From contig PMAT01000090.1 of assembly GCA_003152695.1 (NCBI GenBank), positions 55,048 to 119,047 of the forward strand: a DNA stretch of 64,000 nucleotides, written 5' to 3'. This document shows positions 46,863 through 56,842 of the stretch, piece after piece. Position 1 is the stretch's first letter, and every line of letters begins with the position of its first letter. Position numbers and translations under genes: made by a program. The stretch is from Acidobacteriaceae bacterium (GTDB taxonomy: Bacteria > Acidobacteriota > Terriglobia > Terriglobales > Acidobacteriaceae). The notes below the pieces were generated by a model that did not search any database, was not told the origin of the DNA, and worked only from the letters and a program-made list of their open reading frames with translations.

Positions 46863-46952
46863 AATGGATTCTCAAGGACTGACGATTTTACGCGCCGCGC
46901 TCGTGACCTGCAATTCGGGCCCTGGGGGATCTGCTTGCATGTGCACTTACGC

Positions 46953-47579
46953 TCATTGAACCTTCCACGATTTGATGGTTAGTGTGGTATCAACCTTGCT
47001 GGAGTGGACAGGCTTGAAATACACGTACTTCACTGGGCCAACTCCCCGCGCATATGTTGTGAGGGATGCGATGTCGTTCGCTTCGTCAACTTCCCGCACA
47101 ATAGCGCAGTCGTCAAACGTGTGCTCTCCGACTGAACAGGCTTTTCCGGCGGAGATTACTTTTAAGGTGTCCGACTCGGAATTGGCTCGGAGGCTATGAG
47201 ACGTTGATCTCCATTGTTGTCCCTCGTGGAGGGGATTTTTCAGGACAAACCTGTCGGTATTATCTTCCAGAATGCCACCCTCCACCTCGGCGAGGTTCAG
47301 AGGCTCGTCACCTTCGGGGGGTGTCAGCCACAGGTGGTAGACCGGAACCCCATGAACGAGTTCTCTTTGTGTAACACTCCATTTAATGCTAGAGGCAGCG
47401 TTTGTAGAAGACCTGACAGATATGTACTGCCACTGATTACCGACGGATAAGGGAAAATAAGAGCTTCCGTTCTTGGTGTTGGATGGCTGAGTTTGCGACA
47501 ATGCTGTACCGGCAATACAACCGAGAAGAACAATGATCGCAATACACTGGCTGGAAAATATATTGCTAATTTTCGTCAT
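46953..47579 (-). CDS. Hypothetical secreted protein
   Basis: Signal-peptide-like N-terminus; YFPLSVGNQWQYISVRSS...WSVTQRELVHGVPVYHLWLTP. Confidence 0.7.
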   Translation of the reverse strand: MTKISNIFSSQCIAIIVLLGCIAGTALSQTQPSNTKNGSSYFPLSVGNQWQYISVRSSTNAASSIKWSVTQRELVHGVPVYHLWLTPPEGDEPLNLAEVEGGILEDNTDRFVLKNPLHEGQQWRSTSHSLRANSESDTLKVISAGKACSVGEHTFDDCAIVREVDEANDIASLTTYARGVGPVKYVYFKPVHSSKVDTTLTIKSWKVQ

Positions 47580-47630
47580 AGGTGCCGAACCAACCGAATT
47601 ATTTTCGGCGCTAGGGTGCTCAACTGATCC

Positions 47631-48488
47631 CTAGCCCCTGCCTTCCCCAAACTTGTTGCCGCTCTCGAACATCTCGCGCAGCCCCGGCCCGCGCAGGTTC
47701 TCGCGCAGGTGCGCCAATTGCTGCTCGAAGCGAAGCAGTGCTTCCTCGATGTTCTGGCTGTTGGTTAACGCGATGTCGCGCCACATCGAGTAAGGGCTAC
47801 TCGCAATCCGCGTCATCTCCCGCAAAGCCCGGCCACCGATTTCCCTGATCGCTTCGTCGTCTCCCAGTTCATCGCGCAGGGTCGAAGCCAGCGCTGTCGC
47901 GATCATCTGCGGCAGGTGACTAATCCATGCGCACAGGCGGTCGTGCCGCTCCGGATCCAGCGCAACCACCTTTGCGCCTACCGATTTCAGCAACTCAATG
48001 TACTCTCGCTGCCGTTCCGTGTACTGCTGTTCGGCATTGATTGGCGTGATCAGCCATACCGCATCGCGAAACAGATCGGCATCCGCGTTCTCGATGCCGC
48101 CGTGTTCCTTGCCTGCCATGGGATGTCCGGGAAGCACGCGGATTCCCGCCTCCGCGCCGAATATCATGCGCGCGTGTTCCACGAACCGCAGCTTGGTACT
48201 ACCGGTGTCTGTAACCAGCGCGGAGGAGGGAAGTGTGGGAGCCAGCTTTTCGAAGGTGGAAAGTATGCCGCCAATCGGTGTGGCGAGGACCACGACATCG
48301 CAGCCTTGGGTCGCTTGTGTTACGTCAGGGTCTCCGCGATCGATTGCGCCACGGATGACCGCAGCATCCAGCACATCGGGCCGGTCGCAGCCAACTAGAA
48401 CTCCAGGGAATCCTTGCTGGCGAAGGGCAAGCCCAAACGAGCCGCCGATCAAGCCCGTTCCCACGATCGTGATCTGCCGAATTGCCAT
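47631..48488 (-). CDS. tyrA: Prephenate dehydrogenase
   Basis: MAIRQITIVGTGLIGGSFGLALRQQGF; GHPMAGKEHGGIENADADLF; track start 48812 extends into the upstream gene. Confidence 0.9.
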   Translation of the reverse strand: MAIRQITIVGTGLIGGSFGLALRQQGFPGVLVGCDRPDVLDAAVIRGAIDRGDPDVTQATQGCDVVVLATPIGGILSTFEKLAPTLPSSALVTDTGSTKLRFVEHARMIFGAEAGIRVLPGHPMAGKEHGGIENADADLFRDAVWLITPINAEQQYTERQREYIELLKSVGAKVVALDPERHDRLCAWISHLPQMIATALASTLRDELGDDEAIREIGGRALREMTRIASSPYSMWRDIALTNSQNIEEALLRFEQQLAHLRENLRGPGLREMFESGNKFGEGRG

Positions 48489-48496
48489 GGCCCGAC

Positions 48497-49516
48497 CTAC
48501 CCTATCGTCCGCCCTACCGCCGGAGCAATCATCCGCAACTGCTCCATCAGTTCGGAAAACTGTTGCGGATACAGCGACTGCGCGCCATCCGACAGCGCCT
48601 CGTCGGGTGACGGATGCACCTCGATCAGCAAGGCATCGGCCCCGGCGGCCACTGAGGCGCACGCCATGGGCGCAACTTTGTCGCGCAATCCGGTCCCATG
48701 CGAAGGGTCGGAGGTGATCGGCAAGTGCGATAACTTGTGCACAATGGGAATCGCCGATATGTCGAGCGTGTTGCGGGTGTAGGTCTCGAAGGTGCGAATG
48801 CCGCGTTCGCACAGGATGACCTGGTAGTTGCCCCCGGACAGGATGTACTCGGCCGAGAGCAGCATCTCCTCGATGGTGGCCGCGATGCCGCGCTTCAGCA
48901 GTACCGGTTTGCGTGCTTTGCCCAATTCGCGCAGCAGGTTGAAGTTCTGCATGTTGCGCGCGCCAACCTGGAAGATGTCAATGTAAGGCAGCATGAGTTC
49001 GATCTGCGAGATCTCCATGACCTCGCTGATGACCGCCATGCCGTAGCGATCGCCGCCTTCGCGCAGCAACTTCAAGGCCTCAAGTCCGAGTCCCTGAAAA
49101 CTGTACGGCGAGCTGCGCGGCTTGAAGGCACCGCCACGCAGGACCTTGGCGCCGGACTTGCCCACCGCCTCGGCCGCAGCAAACAATTGCTCCTGCGATT
49201 CCACTGAGCAGGGGCCGGCCATGACAACCACTTCTTTGCCGCCGATCTCGGTCCCGTTGGGAAGCTTGACGACGGTATCGTGCTCATGGAACTGGCGCCC
49301 TGCGAGCTTGTAGGGAGCGCTGATACGGTGCACGCGCTCCACGCCTGCCAGCACCTCGAGGTCACGCGTGTCAAAGTCGATACGCTTGCCCACCGCGGCA
49401 AGCACACTCTGCCGCGCACCGGTAGTGCGATGCACAGCAAAGCCCATCCTCATCAGGTGATCGGTCACCCGCTGGATCTGGTCTTCGCTGGCATGTTCCA
49501 ACATCGCAACAATCAT
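48497..49516 (-). CDS. aroF: 3-deoxy-7-phosphoheptulonate synthase (DAHP synthase)
   Basis: VVMAGPCSVESQEQLFAAAEAV...FKPRSSPYSFQGLGLEAL...DPSHGTGLRDKVAPMACASVAAGADALLIEVHPSPDEALSDGAQSL. Confidence 0.95.
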   Translation of the reverse strand: MIVAMLEHASEDQIQRVTDHLMRMGFAVHRTTGARQSVLAAVGKRIDFDTRDLEVLAGVERVHRISAPYKLAGRQFHEHDTVVKLPNGTEIGGKEVVVMAGPCSVESQEQLFAAAEAVGKSGAKVLRGGAFKPRSSPYSFQGLGLEALKLLREGGDRYGMAVISEVMEISQIELMLPYIDIFQVGARNMQNFNLLRELGKARKPVLLKRGIAATIEEMLLSAEYILSGGNYQVILCERGIRTFETYTRNTLDISAIPIVHKLSHLPITSDPSHGTGLRDKVAPMACASVAAGADALLIEVHPSPDEALSDGAQSLYPQQFSELMEQLRMIAPAVGRTIG

Positions 49517-49605
49517 GAATTAGCCTTTAGCACTTAGCATTTAGCCTTTAGCAATCTGAACTAAATTGTCACCGTTCACGAGGTTTCAAAACTAACCACT
49601 AGCCA

Positions 49606-49926
49606 CTAATCATTCTCCGCTTCGGGAGCCATCTCTTCGCGCTGAATCTGCCGCATCACATCCACCAGGCGCTCGTACACCTGGCGCAGTTGCACGTCGG
49701 ACAAGGGCCCCGCGTTGGCGCGCGCGATGTTCTGGAAAATGATCCGCTCGCGGTCCGGCTCATAAATGGGCATGGCTGAGTCGCGCTTGAGCCTGCCGAT
49801 TTCGTGCGCGCATTGGGCCCGCTCGTTCATCAGCCGCACCAGTTGGCGGTCAAGATCGTCGATCTTCTGGCGCCAATCCTCGATGTCCATGGCCTTTTTG
49901 CCTCGTGATACTGCGCAGTGCCGCAA
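49606..49926 (-). CDS. Chorismate mutase (true start probably at internal MDIEDWRQK)
   Basis: DIEDWRQKIDDLDRQLVRLMNERAQCAHEIGRLKR...YEPDRERIIFQNIARANAGPLS. Confidence 0.88.
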   Translation of the reverse strand: MRHCAVSRGKKAMDIEDWRQKIDDLDRQLVRLMNERAQCAHEIGRLKRDSAMPIYEPDRERIIFQNIARANAGPLSDVQLRQVYERLVDVMRQIQREEMAPEAEND

Positions 49927-49928
49927 CC

Positions 49929-50711
49929 CTAACTTTTGCCCACGGCCTCCTGCGCTGTTCCGGTCAGGGAAGACAGGAATTCTGACACCGCCGCGGCTTC
50001 CTGCCCAGGATTTTGTTCGATGCGCTGCACAATCGCGCTTCCCACCACAGCCGCGTCGGCGAAACCCCCGACCTCGGCGAATTGTTCGGGAGTCGAAACT
50101 CCAAAGCCGACGGCGATCGGCAACTTGGTGTGAACTCTCAGCCGTTCGACTAACGAGCGCGCGTCACCCGCAAGCTCTTGCCGCGCACCGGTAATGCCGG
50201 TGCGCGAGATCGCATACACGAATCCGCGCGAATGTTTGGCGACATCGCGCAGGCGCTTTTCCGGGCTGGTGGGAGCCGCCAGAAACACGGGTGCGAGTTT
50301 GTGCGCCTTCATAGCGCGCAGATATTCTGCGGCCTCTTCCACTGGAAGGTCGGTGACCAGAGCGCCGTCCACGCCAGCCTCGGCGGCGGCCGCACAAAAC
50401 TTATCCAGCCCAAACTGCAAAATGGGATTGAGGTACGAGAAGATAATCAATCCCGCATTCGACTGCTGCCGCAGTTGCTTTGCGACTTCCAGGACGCCGA
50501 TCAGGTTGGTCCCATGTTGCAGCGCTCGCTCGCTGGCGCGCTGGATCACCGGGCCGTCGGCGACGGGATCGCTGAAGGGCACGCCTAGCTCGATCACATC
50601 TGCGCCCGCGCGAATCGCCGCCAAAGCCACCTCGCGTGATACGTCGAGGGTGGGGTCGCCGCAGGTGATGTAAGCGACCAGCCCCGGCCGTTGCTTGAAG
50701 TGGATTGCCAA
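49929..50711 (-). CDS. trpA: Tryptophan synthase alpha chain
   Basis: LVAYITCGDPTLD, ADVIELGVPFSDPVADGPVIQRASERAL. Confidence 0.95.
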   Translation of the reverse strand: MAIHFKQRPGLVAYITCGDPTLDVSREVALAAIRAGADVIELGVPFSDPVADGPVIQRASERALQHGTNLIGVLEVAKQLRQQSNAGLIIFSYLNPILQFGLDKFCAAAAEAGVDGALVTDLPVEEAAEYLRAMKAHKLAPVFLAAPTSPEKRLRDVAKHSRGFVYAISRTGITGARQELAGDARSLVERLRVHTKLPIAVGFGVSTPEQFAEVGGFADAAVVGSAIVQRIEQNPGQEAAAVSEFLSSLTGTAQEAVGKS

Positions 50712-50730
50712 ATTGCTCCTAGTTCACTCT

Positions 50731-50844
50731 GTCATTCCTGGTTTGTTCTGTCATCACAAGCCTAAACTGTCACCTTCAGCATCTTCTGTCATTTCTGGCT
50801 TTCTCTGTCACTCTTCGCTTATTTTGTCATCCTGAGCGAAAGCG
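50731..50844. repeat. Six-unit degenerate tandem array, exact 19-bp period
   Basis: GTCA at 50731, 50750, 50769, 50788, 50807, 50826 (all 19 bp apart); units approximate GTCATTCCTGGCTTTTTCT. Confidence 0.8.
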
Positions 50845-50885
50845 GCCAGTTGTTGGCCGCCGGAGTCGAAGGACCCCCTATAGCC
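50826..50885 (+). repeat. Dispersed GTCATCCTGAGCG...GAAGGACCCCCTATAGC repeat, copy 3
   Basis: Same ends as 7951-8004 and 8062-8126; contains GCGGCCAGTTGTTGGCCGC hairpin. Confidence 0.8.
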
Positions 50886-50905
50886 GCTCGCCGCAAGGTC
50901 TGCCC

Positions 50906-52159
50906 TCAGAACGCCACGTTCTCCCGCAAAATCCCAATATCTTTGTCACCGCGCCCGGACACGTTCACGATCACGATGTCCGACTTGTCCATCTTCGGCG
51001 CGCGCTTGATGCACTCGGCAATCGCGTGCGCCGACTCCAACGCGGGAATGATGCCCTCCATCCGCGCCAGCCTGAGGCAGGCGTCGAGCGCCTCCTGATC
51101 GCTGGCCGACACATATTCCGCGCGCCCCTGATCGTGCAGCCAGGCATGCTCGGGACCGATCGCCGGGTAATCGAGCCCGGCCGACACCGAGTGCGTCAAT
51201 GCGATTTGCCCGGCCAAGTCCTGCAAGACATAAGAGTACGTCCCCTGCAGCACGCCCGGCCCGCCGCCGTCGAAGCGGGCCGCGTGCTCTCCCAGCGAGT
51301 GGCCGCGCCCGCCAGCTTCCACGCCAATCAGTCTCACTTCGCGGTCCTTGATGAATTCGTAGAACACGCCAATCGCATTCGAGCCGCCTCCCACGCACGC
51401 GATGACCGCCGAAGGCAGCCGGCCTTCAGCCTTGAGCACCTGTTTGCGGGCTTCCTGGCCGATGACGCGATGGAAGTCGCGCACCATCGTCGGATAAGGA
51501 TGCGCTCCCAACACACTGCCCAGAAGGTAATGCGTGGTGCGGACATTGGTCACCCAGTCGCGCATGGCTTCGTTGATAGCGTCCTTCAAAGTGCGCGAAC
51601 CCGAGTCCACGCCGCGCACCTCGGTGCCCAGCAGCTTCATGCGGAAGACGTTCAGCTCCTGCCGCCGCATGTCTTCCGTCCCCATGTAAACCACGCACTC
51701 CATACCGAAGAGCGCGCACACGGTTGCGGTCGCGACCCCGTGCTGGCCGGCGCCAGTTTCGGCGATGATGCGATGTTTGCCCATGCGTCGCGCCAGCAGC
51801 GCCTGCCCGATGCAGTTGTTGATCTTGTGCGCCCCGGTGTGCAGCAGGTCTTCCCGCTTGAGATAGATCCTGGCGCCGCCAAGCTGCTGGGTGAGCCGCT
51901 CGGCCAGGAACAGCGGTGTCGGACGGCCCGCGAAATCGGCTAGCAGGCGGTGGAACTCGTCGCGAAATGCCTTGTCTTTGCGTGCCACGGCATAGGCAGT
52001 CTCGAGTTCCTGCAACGCCGCCATCAAGGTCTCAGGAACGTAGCGCCCGCCGTAGGAACCAAATCGTCCACGGACGGCACGTACACGTAGCTGTTTGTCC
52101 GGCTTGCCGAGCGCTGGATTAGCCTCGGAATTCTGCGCGTTGCTGGTTGTTTCTTCCAT
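50906..52159 (-). CDS. trpB: Tryptophan synthase beta chain
   Basis: [50 protein letters not shown]; start set to MEETTSNAQ, track start 52390 lies in trpF. Confidence 0.95.
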   Translation of the reverse strand: MEETTSNAQNSEANPALGKPDKQLRVRAVRGRFGSYGGRYVPETLMAALQELETAYAVARKDKAFRDEFHRLLADFAGRPTPLFLAERLTQQLGGARIYLKREDLLHTGAHKINNCIGQALLARRMGKHRIIAETGAGQHGVATATVCALFGMECVVYMGTEDMRRQELNVFRMKLLGTEVRGVDSGSRTLKDAINEAMRDWVTNVRTTHYLLGSVLGAHPYPTMVRDFHRVIGQEARKQVLKAEGRLPSAVIACVGGGSNAIGVFYEFIKDREVRLIGVEAGGRGHSLGEHAARFDGGGPGVLQGTYSYVLQDLAGQIALTHSVSAGLDYPAIGPEHAWLHDQGRAEYVSASDQEALDACLRLARMEGIIPALESAHAIAECIKRAPKMDKSDIVIVNVSGRGDKDIGILRENVAF

Positions 52160-52167
52160 GGTCTCTT

Positions 52168-52836
52168 CTACCGCAATGCTGTCTGGGTTTGACGCGCTGC
52201 CCCGACGAAGCTGCGCAGTTTGGCTTCGTCCTTCCTTCCCACTTCGCGCTCGACGCCCGAAACCACATCCACTCCCCAGGGCGCAAACAAGCGGATCGCC
52301 TCGGCGACATTTTCGGGATTCAAGCCTCCTGCGATGATCACGGGCATTTGTGCGCGAACGCGGGCCACAATCGGCGCAGCGGCGGTCCAATCGAAGGTTT
52401 GCCCTGTCCCGCCTCGCTGACTCGGCGAGCCCGCGTCCAGAAGCATCGCGTCAATGCTCTGGCGCGATCGCAGATAATCGTTCAGGCTGTCTGGCGAATT
52501 CAGTAACTCTCGCGCTTGCAGCGTCTTGATAATCTTGCGTTGTCCGACCGCCTGCCGATATTCCTGCATCTGGTCCGCCGGTTCATCGCCGTGAAGCTGG
52601 ACCCCGGTCAATCCGGCCCGCTCGGCAACCTCGGCGACCTGGGCGGGTGTTTGGTTCACGAAAACGCCGATCTTATCAATGTCGTCGGTCAGGCTGGAGA
52701 TGATCTCCGCCGCCTGGTCAATTTCGATTCGCCGCGAACTCGGCGCAAAGATGAACCCCAAAGCATCGGCTCCGGCGGCCAGGCTGGCCTGCGCGTCGGG
52801 CAAATTCGTGATTGCGCAAATCTTTATCCAGATCAT
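52168..52836 (-). CDS. trpF: Phosphoribosylanthranilate isomerase
   Basis: [56 protein letters not shown]. Confidence 0.93.
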   Translation of the reverse strand: MIWIKICAITNLPDAQASLAAGADALGFIFAPSSRRIEIDQAAEIISSLTDDIDKIGVFVNQTPAQVAEVAERAGLTGVQLHGDEPADQMQEYRQAVGQRKIIKTLQARELLNSPDSLNDYLRSRQSIDAMLLDAGSPSQRGGTGQTFDWTAAAPIVARVRAQMPVIIAGGLNPENVAEAIRLFAPWGVDVVSGVEREVGRKDEAKLRSFVGAARQTQTALR

Positions 52837-53633
52837 CGGGCTGCGACCGCCTGCGCCAGCAGCGCCTGCAATGCCCCGCCCGGACGCGGCGCGCGCATGA
52901 GCGATTCGCCAATCAGAAACGCATCGTAGCCGGCGTCTTGCAGGCGGGCAATGTCATCACCAGTTTCGATACCGCTCTCAGCGACTTTAACCACGCCGGG
53001 AGGCATCAACTCGGCCAGTTGGAGCGAAGTATTCAGGTCAACTCGAAAAGTATGTAGGTCCCGGTTGTTGATCCCAATCGTGTCGCAGCCGGCGTCGAGG
53101 GCGCGTTGCAACTCCACGCCGTCATGCACCTCGCAGAGCACATCGAGTTGCAGTTCAACCGCCCGGCGGTGCAGATTGGCCAGTTCATTCTGCGGGAGGG
53201 CGGCAACGATGAGCAGCACGGCATCGGCGCGATGCGCCCGCGCTTCCAGCAACTGGAACTCGTCGATGATGAAGTCTTTCCGCAGGCAGGGCAGTCGGGT
53301 CGCTTGCGAGGCGATCTCCAGATTCTGCAGCGAGCCCTGAAAGAACCGTTCATTGGTCAACACGGAGAGGGCTGCGGCTCCGGCTTTTTCCAATTCTCGG
53401 GCCAGTTCGGCCACCGGGAAATCCGCGCGAATCAGCCCCTTCGACGGCGACGCCTTCTTCAATTCTGCGATCACCGCAATGCCCGACTTGGCCGCCCTTC
53501 GCAAACCGTGGCGGAACCCGCGCGGCCGATGCTGCTCGACCGCCTGGCTAAGCACCCGGCGATCGGCCGAAGTCTTGGCGGCGGCAACTCGCTCGCGGGT
53601 GGCGGCGACGATCTCTTCCAGCTTGCTGGGCAT
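52833..53633 (-). CDS. trpC: Indole-3-glycerol phosphate synthase
   Basis: IAVIAELKKASPSKGLIRADFPVAELARELEKAGAAALSVLTNERFFQGSLQNLEIA; start at MPSKLEEIVAAT. Confidence 0.94.
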   Translation of the reverse strand: MPSKLEEIVAATRERVAAAKTSADRRVLSQAVEQHRPRGFRHGLRRAAKSGIAVIAELKKASPSKGLIRADFPVAELARELEKAGAAALSVLTNERFFQGSLQNLEIASQATRLPCLRKDFIIDEFQLLEARAHRADAVLLIVAALPQNELANLHRRAVELQLDVLCEVHDGVELQRALDAGCDTIGINNRDLHTFRVDLNTSLQLAELMPPGVVKVAESGIETGDDIARLQDAGYDAFLIGESLMRAPRPGGALQALLAQAVAAR

Positions 53634-53807
53634 GAGCGTAGCAAGAGTATAACCGCTGAAGACGGTCGATGGTTCGGTAGCAACCGGTCTTCCCGTCATG
53701 CCTGGCACGATCAAGTTCTGTTGCCGTACCCAGCCACGCTTCCGCTTGACTTACTTCTCGCTCTCCACTACTGTCTGCCTGAAATCGAAACCAAAGGAGG
53801 ACTGGCC

Positions 53808-54257
53808 ATGCGCCCGACGGGAATTGTCCTGATTGCGCTGTATCACTTTGGTAGCGCGTTGTTCCTGGTGTGTCTTGCTGTTTCGCTGGTCATTGGCGGC
53901 AGCTTTGTCGGCGCAATGTTCGGCGCGGGTCACGAGAACGCCATCGGTGGCTTGAGCATTGGCTTTCTAATTGGGATAGTCGGGGCTGTGTTCTTCGTGG
54001 TCTTCGCGCTTATCGCCGCCGTCGCTGGTTACGGAATCTGGAGCCTGCGCGAGTGGGGTCGCGTTCTATCCATCGGGCTGGCCGTCATCGCGCTGCTGTT
54101 TTCTCTTCCCGGACTGTTCCTCATGGGACTCCATTTGAGCCTATTTTTCGGCGGCTTTCGCCTGTTCCGAATTGCCATCGGCGTCTTCATTATCTGGTAC
54201 CTGATGCAGCCGCGGATCAGAGTTCTCTTTCAAAAGCCCGCACCCCCGAGCGCCTGA
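53808..54257 (+). CDS. Small multi-pass membrane protein
   Basis: ATG at 53808 after AAAGGAGG SD; MRPTGIVLIALYHFGSALFLVCLAVSLVIGG..., four TM-like stretches; track start 53106 is antisense read-through of trpC. Confidence 0.75.
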   Translation: MRPTGIVLIALYHFGSALFLVCLAVSLVIGGSFVGAMFGAGHENAIGGLSIGFLIGIVGAVFFVVFALIAAVAGYGIWSLREWGRVLSIGLAVIALLFSLPGLFLMGLHLSLFFGGFRLFRIAIGVFIIWYLMQPRIRVLFQKPAPPSA

Positions 54258-54442
54258 TCACCTTGGCCGGAGTTGCTGGGTGGGGTCACTCCCCTGATTC
54301 CGTCCTCTTTCGCGCTTGTGCCGGGTCTTTCCACCCCTATAATTAAGGTGCTCTGGACGACAAAGGCTCCGCCGGATCGCACCTGGCCGTAGCCGCGCTG
54401 AGATCGCGGCTGTGGTACGCGGGTATCCGGAAGCATGTCCCT

Positions 54443-56767
54443 ATGGCGACGCTCTTCTCCGCAGCAGGCGCGCTACCCTCCGCGGGCCACCTTTCCTCAC
54501 TCCACCTTCGCCGCAAAAGGCGCTGTTTCAAAGCGTTGAGCGCCATGCTCGCGCTGGTCGTCCTGGCCAGCGTGGGCCAAAACGCCTTCGCGTGGAGTGC
54601 GGCCAGTCGCAAGCAGGAAGCCGCCAGCCAGTTTGCCAAGGCGGAGCAGATGCGTGAGGCGCTCAACGGCCGCCCAGAGGAGGAACGCACGCGTCGCGAC
54701 TACCAGCGTGTGGCTGACGGGTATCGCAAGGTCTATTACGTGGCGCCCGCTTCCAGCAAAGCCGACGCCAGTGTGATCGCGGTGGCCGAAATCCTGGCCG
54801 CCATGGGCCGCCAGTTTGAGCCCGGAGACAAAGACCTGCGTTCGGCCATCCGCGAGTATGAGTTCTTGCGGCGTGAGTATCCGGGCAGCAAGTACCGCTT
54901 CCAGGCGCTGTTCACTATTGGGCAGATCTACGCGGAAGACCTCGGCGATGACGCCGCCGCGCGCAGGACCTTCGAGGAATTCCTACGGCGGTATCCGCGC
55001 CAGTCCCTGGCACGGGAGGCGAAGCAAGCGCTGGCCGAGTTGGACCAACCCAAGCCGAGCAAGAAGCTTGTGGAGGAAGCGCGCGCGGAACCTGCGGATA
55101 CTCCGGCCACTCCGGCCACGGAACTCGCCTCGCAACCGGTTGCAAAGAAGTCGGGATTGCCTATGGTGACCGGCATCCGTCATTGGTCCACTCCCGATTA
55201 CACCCGGGTGGCGATTGATGTGGACCGCGAAGTGAAGTATGAAGTCGGACGCGTTCCCGACCCGGACCGCATCTTCTTCGATCTGCCCGACACTAAGCTG
55301 GCGTCGGTCCTGGTCGGCAAGAGCTTCGATGTGGAAGACGGCTTCCTGAAGAAGATCCGGGTGGCGCAGTATCAGCCGGGATACACGCGCGTCGTTTTCG
55401 AAGTTGCCGACGTCTCCGACTACTCGGCATTCCTGCTGCCCAACCCCTACCGACTCATCATTGATATCCACGGCCGCCAGCCTCATTCCAAAACGCAGGT
55501 CGCTCAGTTGGGCAAGCCCACAGTCAGCAACGAGGAGCAGGCTGCACCGGCTGGCCGCAAGGTCGAAACCACGGCGAAGTCTTCCCGCGACAGCAACGCA
55601 AAGCAGAATGCCGCCCCCAAGACGGCTAGCGGGGATGACAAAGCACTTGTTGCCGTTCAGCCAACCCGTCCGACCTCCGTTGCCACTGCGCAGTCGTCCA
55701 ACCCTCCCCATCGCAAAGTCGTCGTGGACGAAAACGATGAGGTCAGCACCGATGATCTGCCTCCGGCGATGGCGTCATCCGCAAAGCCACCCGCTGCGAA
55801 AGCAACAACCCCGCCCACCGGGGCCCGCGCGGTCAATCCGAACGACCCGCTCTTCTCCGGTCCGGGAGACAGCAAGGGTCCGGAACTGAAGGCCACCACC
55901 GAGCCCACCACCGCTCCAACCGCCGTGGCCATCGCGCCTCGCGCCAAAGCTCGTAAGAAGACCAGCAAAGTCGCAGCCCCGGACGTGCCTTCCACCCACG
56001 AGGCCGAACCCACGTCCGCGGGAGACCGCAGCTTGACCCGCGCTCTGGGGCTCAAGATTGGACGCATTGTAGTGGATGCCGGCCACGGCGGTCACGATAC
56101 CGGAACCATCGGCCCCAACGGGATCATGGAGAAGGACCTGGTTCTCGACGTGGCCTTGCGCCTGGGCCGCTTATTGGAAACTCGTCTCGGCGCCGACGTG
56201 ATCTACACCCGCGACGACGACACCTTCATTCCGCTGGAGACGAGGACCGCCGTGGCCAACGAGCATCAGGCTGACCTGTTCATCTCGGTGCACGCGAATT
56301 CCAGCCCCGACCCGTCGGCCCGCGGAGTCGAGACGTACTACCTGAACTTCACTTCCGATCCCGGTGCGCTGGAAGTCGCCGCTCGGGAGAACGCCGTCTC
56401 CCAAAAGTCAATCTTCGAACTTCAGGACTTGGTCAAGAAAATCACGTTGAAGGAGAAGATCGAGGAATCGCGCGAGTTGGCCAGCGACGTACAGCAATCG
56501 CTCTACGGCGGATTGGCCAGCAAGCGATCCACTCTGCGCGACCGCGGCGTCAAGAAAGCACCCTTCGTGGTGCTGATTGGCGCGAACATGCCGAGCATCC
56601 TGGCGGAAATCTCGTTTGTTTCCAATCCTGCCGATGCCGCCAAGCTGGAAACTCCGGAGTATCGGGAGAAGATCGCCGAGTCGCTATACAAGGGCATCGC
56701 GAAGTATGCCGGTGGCCTCAGTGGCGTGAAAGTGGCCTCCAAGCTCAGCAAGCCCAGCGGAGAATAG
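54443..56767 (+). CDS. N-acetylmuramoyl-L-alanine amidase (AMIN domain plus Amidase_3)
   Basis: AMIN-like VTGIRHWSTPDYTRVAIDVDREVKYEVGRVPDPDRIFFDLPD; catalytic IVVDAGHGGHDTGTIGPNGIMEKDLVLDVALRLG...ISVHANSSPD...ILAEISFVSNPADA. Confidence 0.92.
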   Translation: MATLFSAAGALPSAGHLSSLHLRRKRRCFKALSAMLALVVLASVGQNAFAWSAASRKQEAASQFAKAEQMREALNGRPEEERTRRDYQRVADGYRKVYYVAPASSKADASVIAVAEILAAMGRQFEPGDKDLRSAIREYEFLRREYPGSKYRFQALFTIGQIYAEDLGDDAAARRTFEEFLRRYPRQSLAREAKQALAELDQPKPSKKLVEEARAEPADTPATPATELASQPVAKKSGLPMVTGIRHWSTPDYTRVAIDVDREVKYEVGRVPDPDRIFFDLPDTKLASVLVGKSFDVEDGFLKKIRVAQYQPGYTRVVFEVADVSDYSAFLLPNPYRLIIDIHGRQPHSKTQVAQLGKPTVSNEEQAAPAGRKVETTAKSSRDSNAKQNAAPKTASGDDKALVAVQPTRPTSVATAQSSNPPHRKVVVDENDEVSTDDLPPAMASSAKPPAAKATTPPTGARAVNPNDPLFSGPGDSKGPELKATTEPTTAPTAVAIAPRAKARKKTSKVAAPDVPSTHEAEPTSAGDRSLTRALGLKIGRIVVDAGHGGHDTGTIGPNGIMEKDLVLDVALRLGRLLETRLGADVIYTRDDDTFIPLETRTAVANEHQADLFISVHANSSPDPSARGVETYYLNFTSDPGALEVAARENAVSQKSIFELQDLVKKITLKEKIEESRELASDVQQSLYGGLASKRSTLRDRGVKKAPFVVLIGANMPSILAEISFVSNPADAAKLETPEYREKIAESLYKGIAKYAGGLSGVKVASKLSKPSGE

Positions 56768-56842
56768 GACGCGTACGCCGGCGCCTTCCTGGAAACTTTG
56801 CCCCTGTCGCAGTAGTCTAATTCTGTAGGTCCTTGACCCTCC

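Noticed and set aside
48489-48812. N-terminal extension of tyrA in the ORF track
   Set aside because: Overlaps the aroF coding region; the NAD-binding motif starts at MAIRQITIVGTG (48488).
50712-50885. Possible CRISPR array
   Set aside because: Units are 19 bp, contiguous and degenerate, with no repeat-spacer organisation and no cas genes; no CRISPR found in the window.
52160-52390. N-terminal extension of trpB in the ORF track
   Set aside because: Lies inside trpF out of frame; the TrpB start is MEETTSNAQ at 52159.
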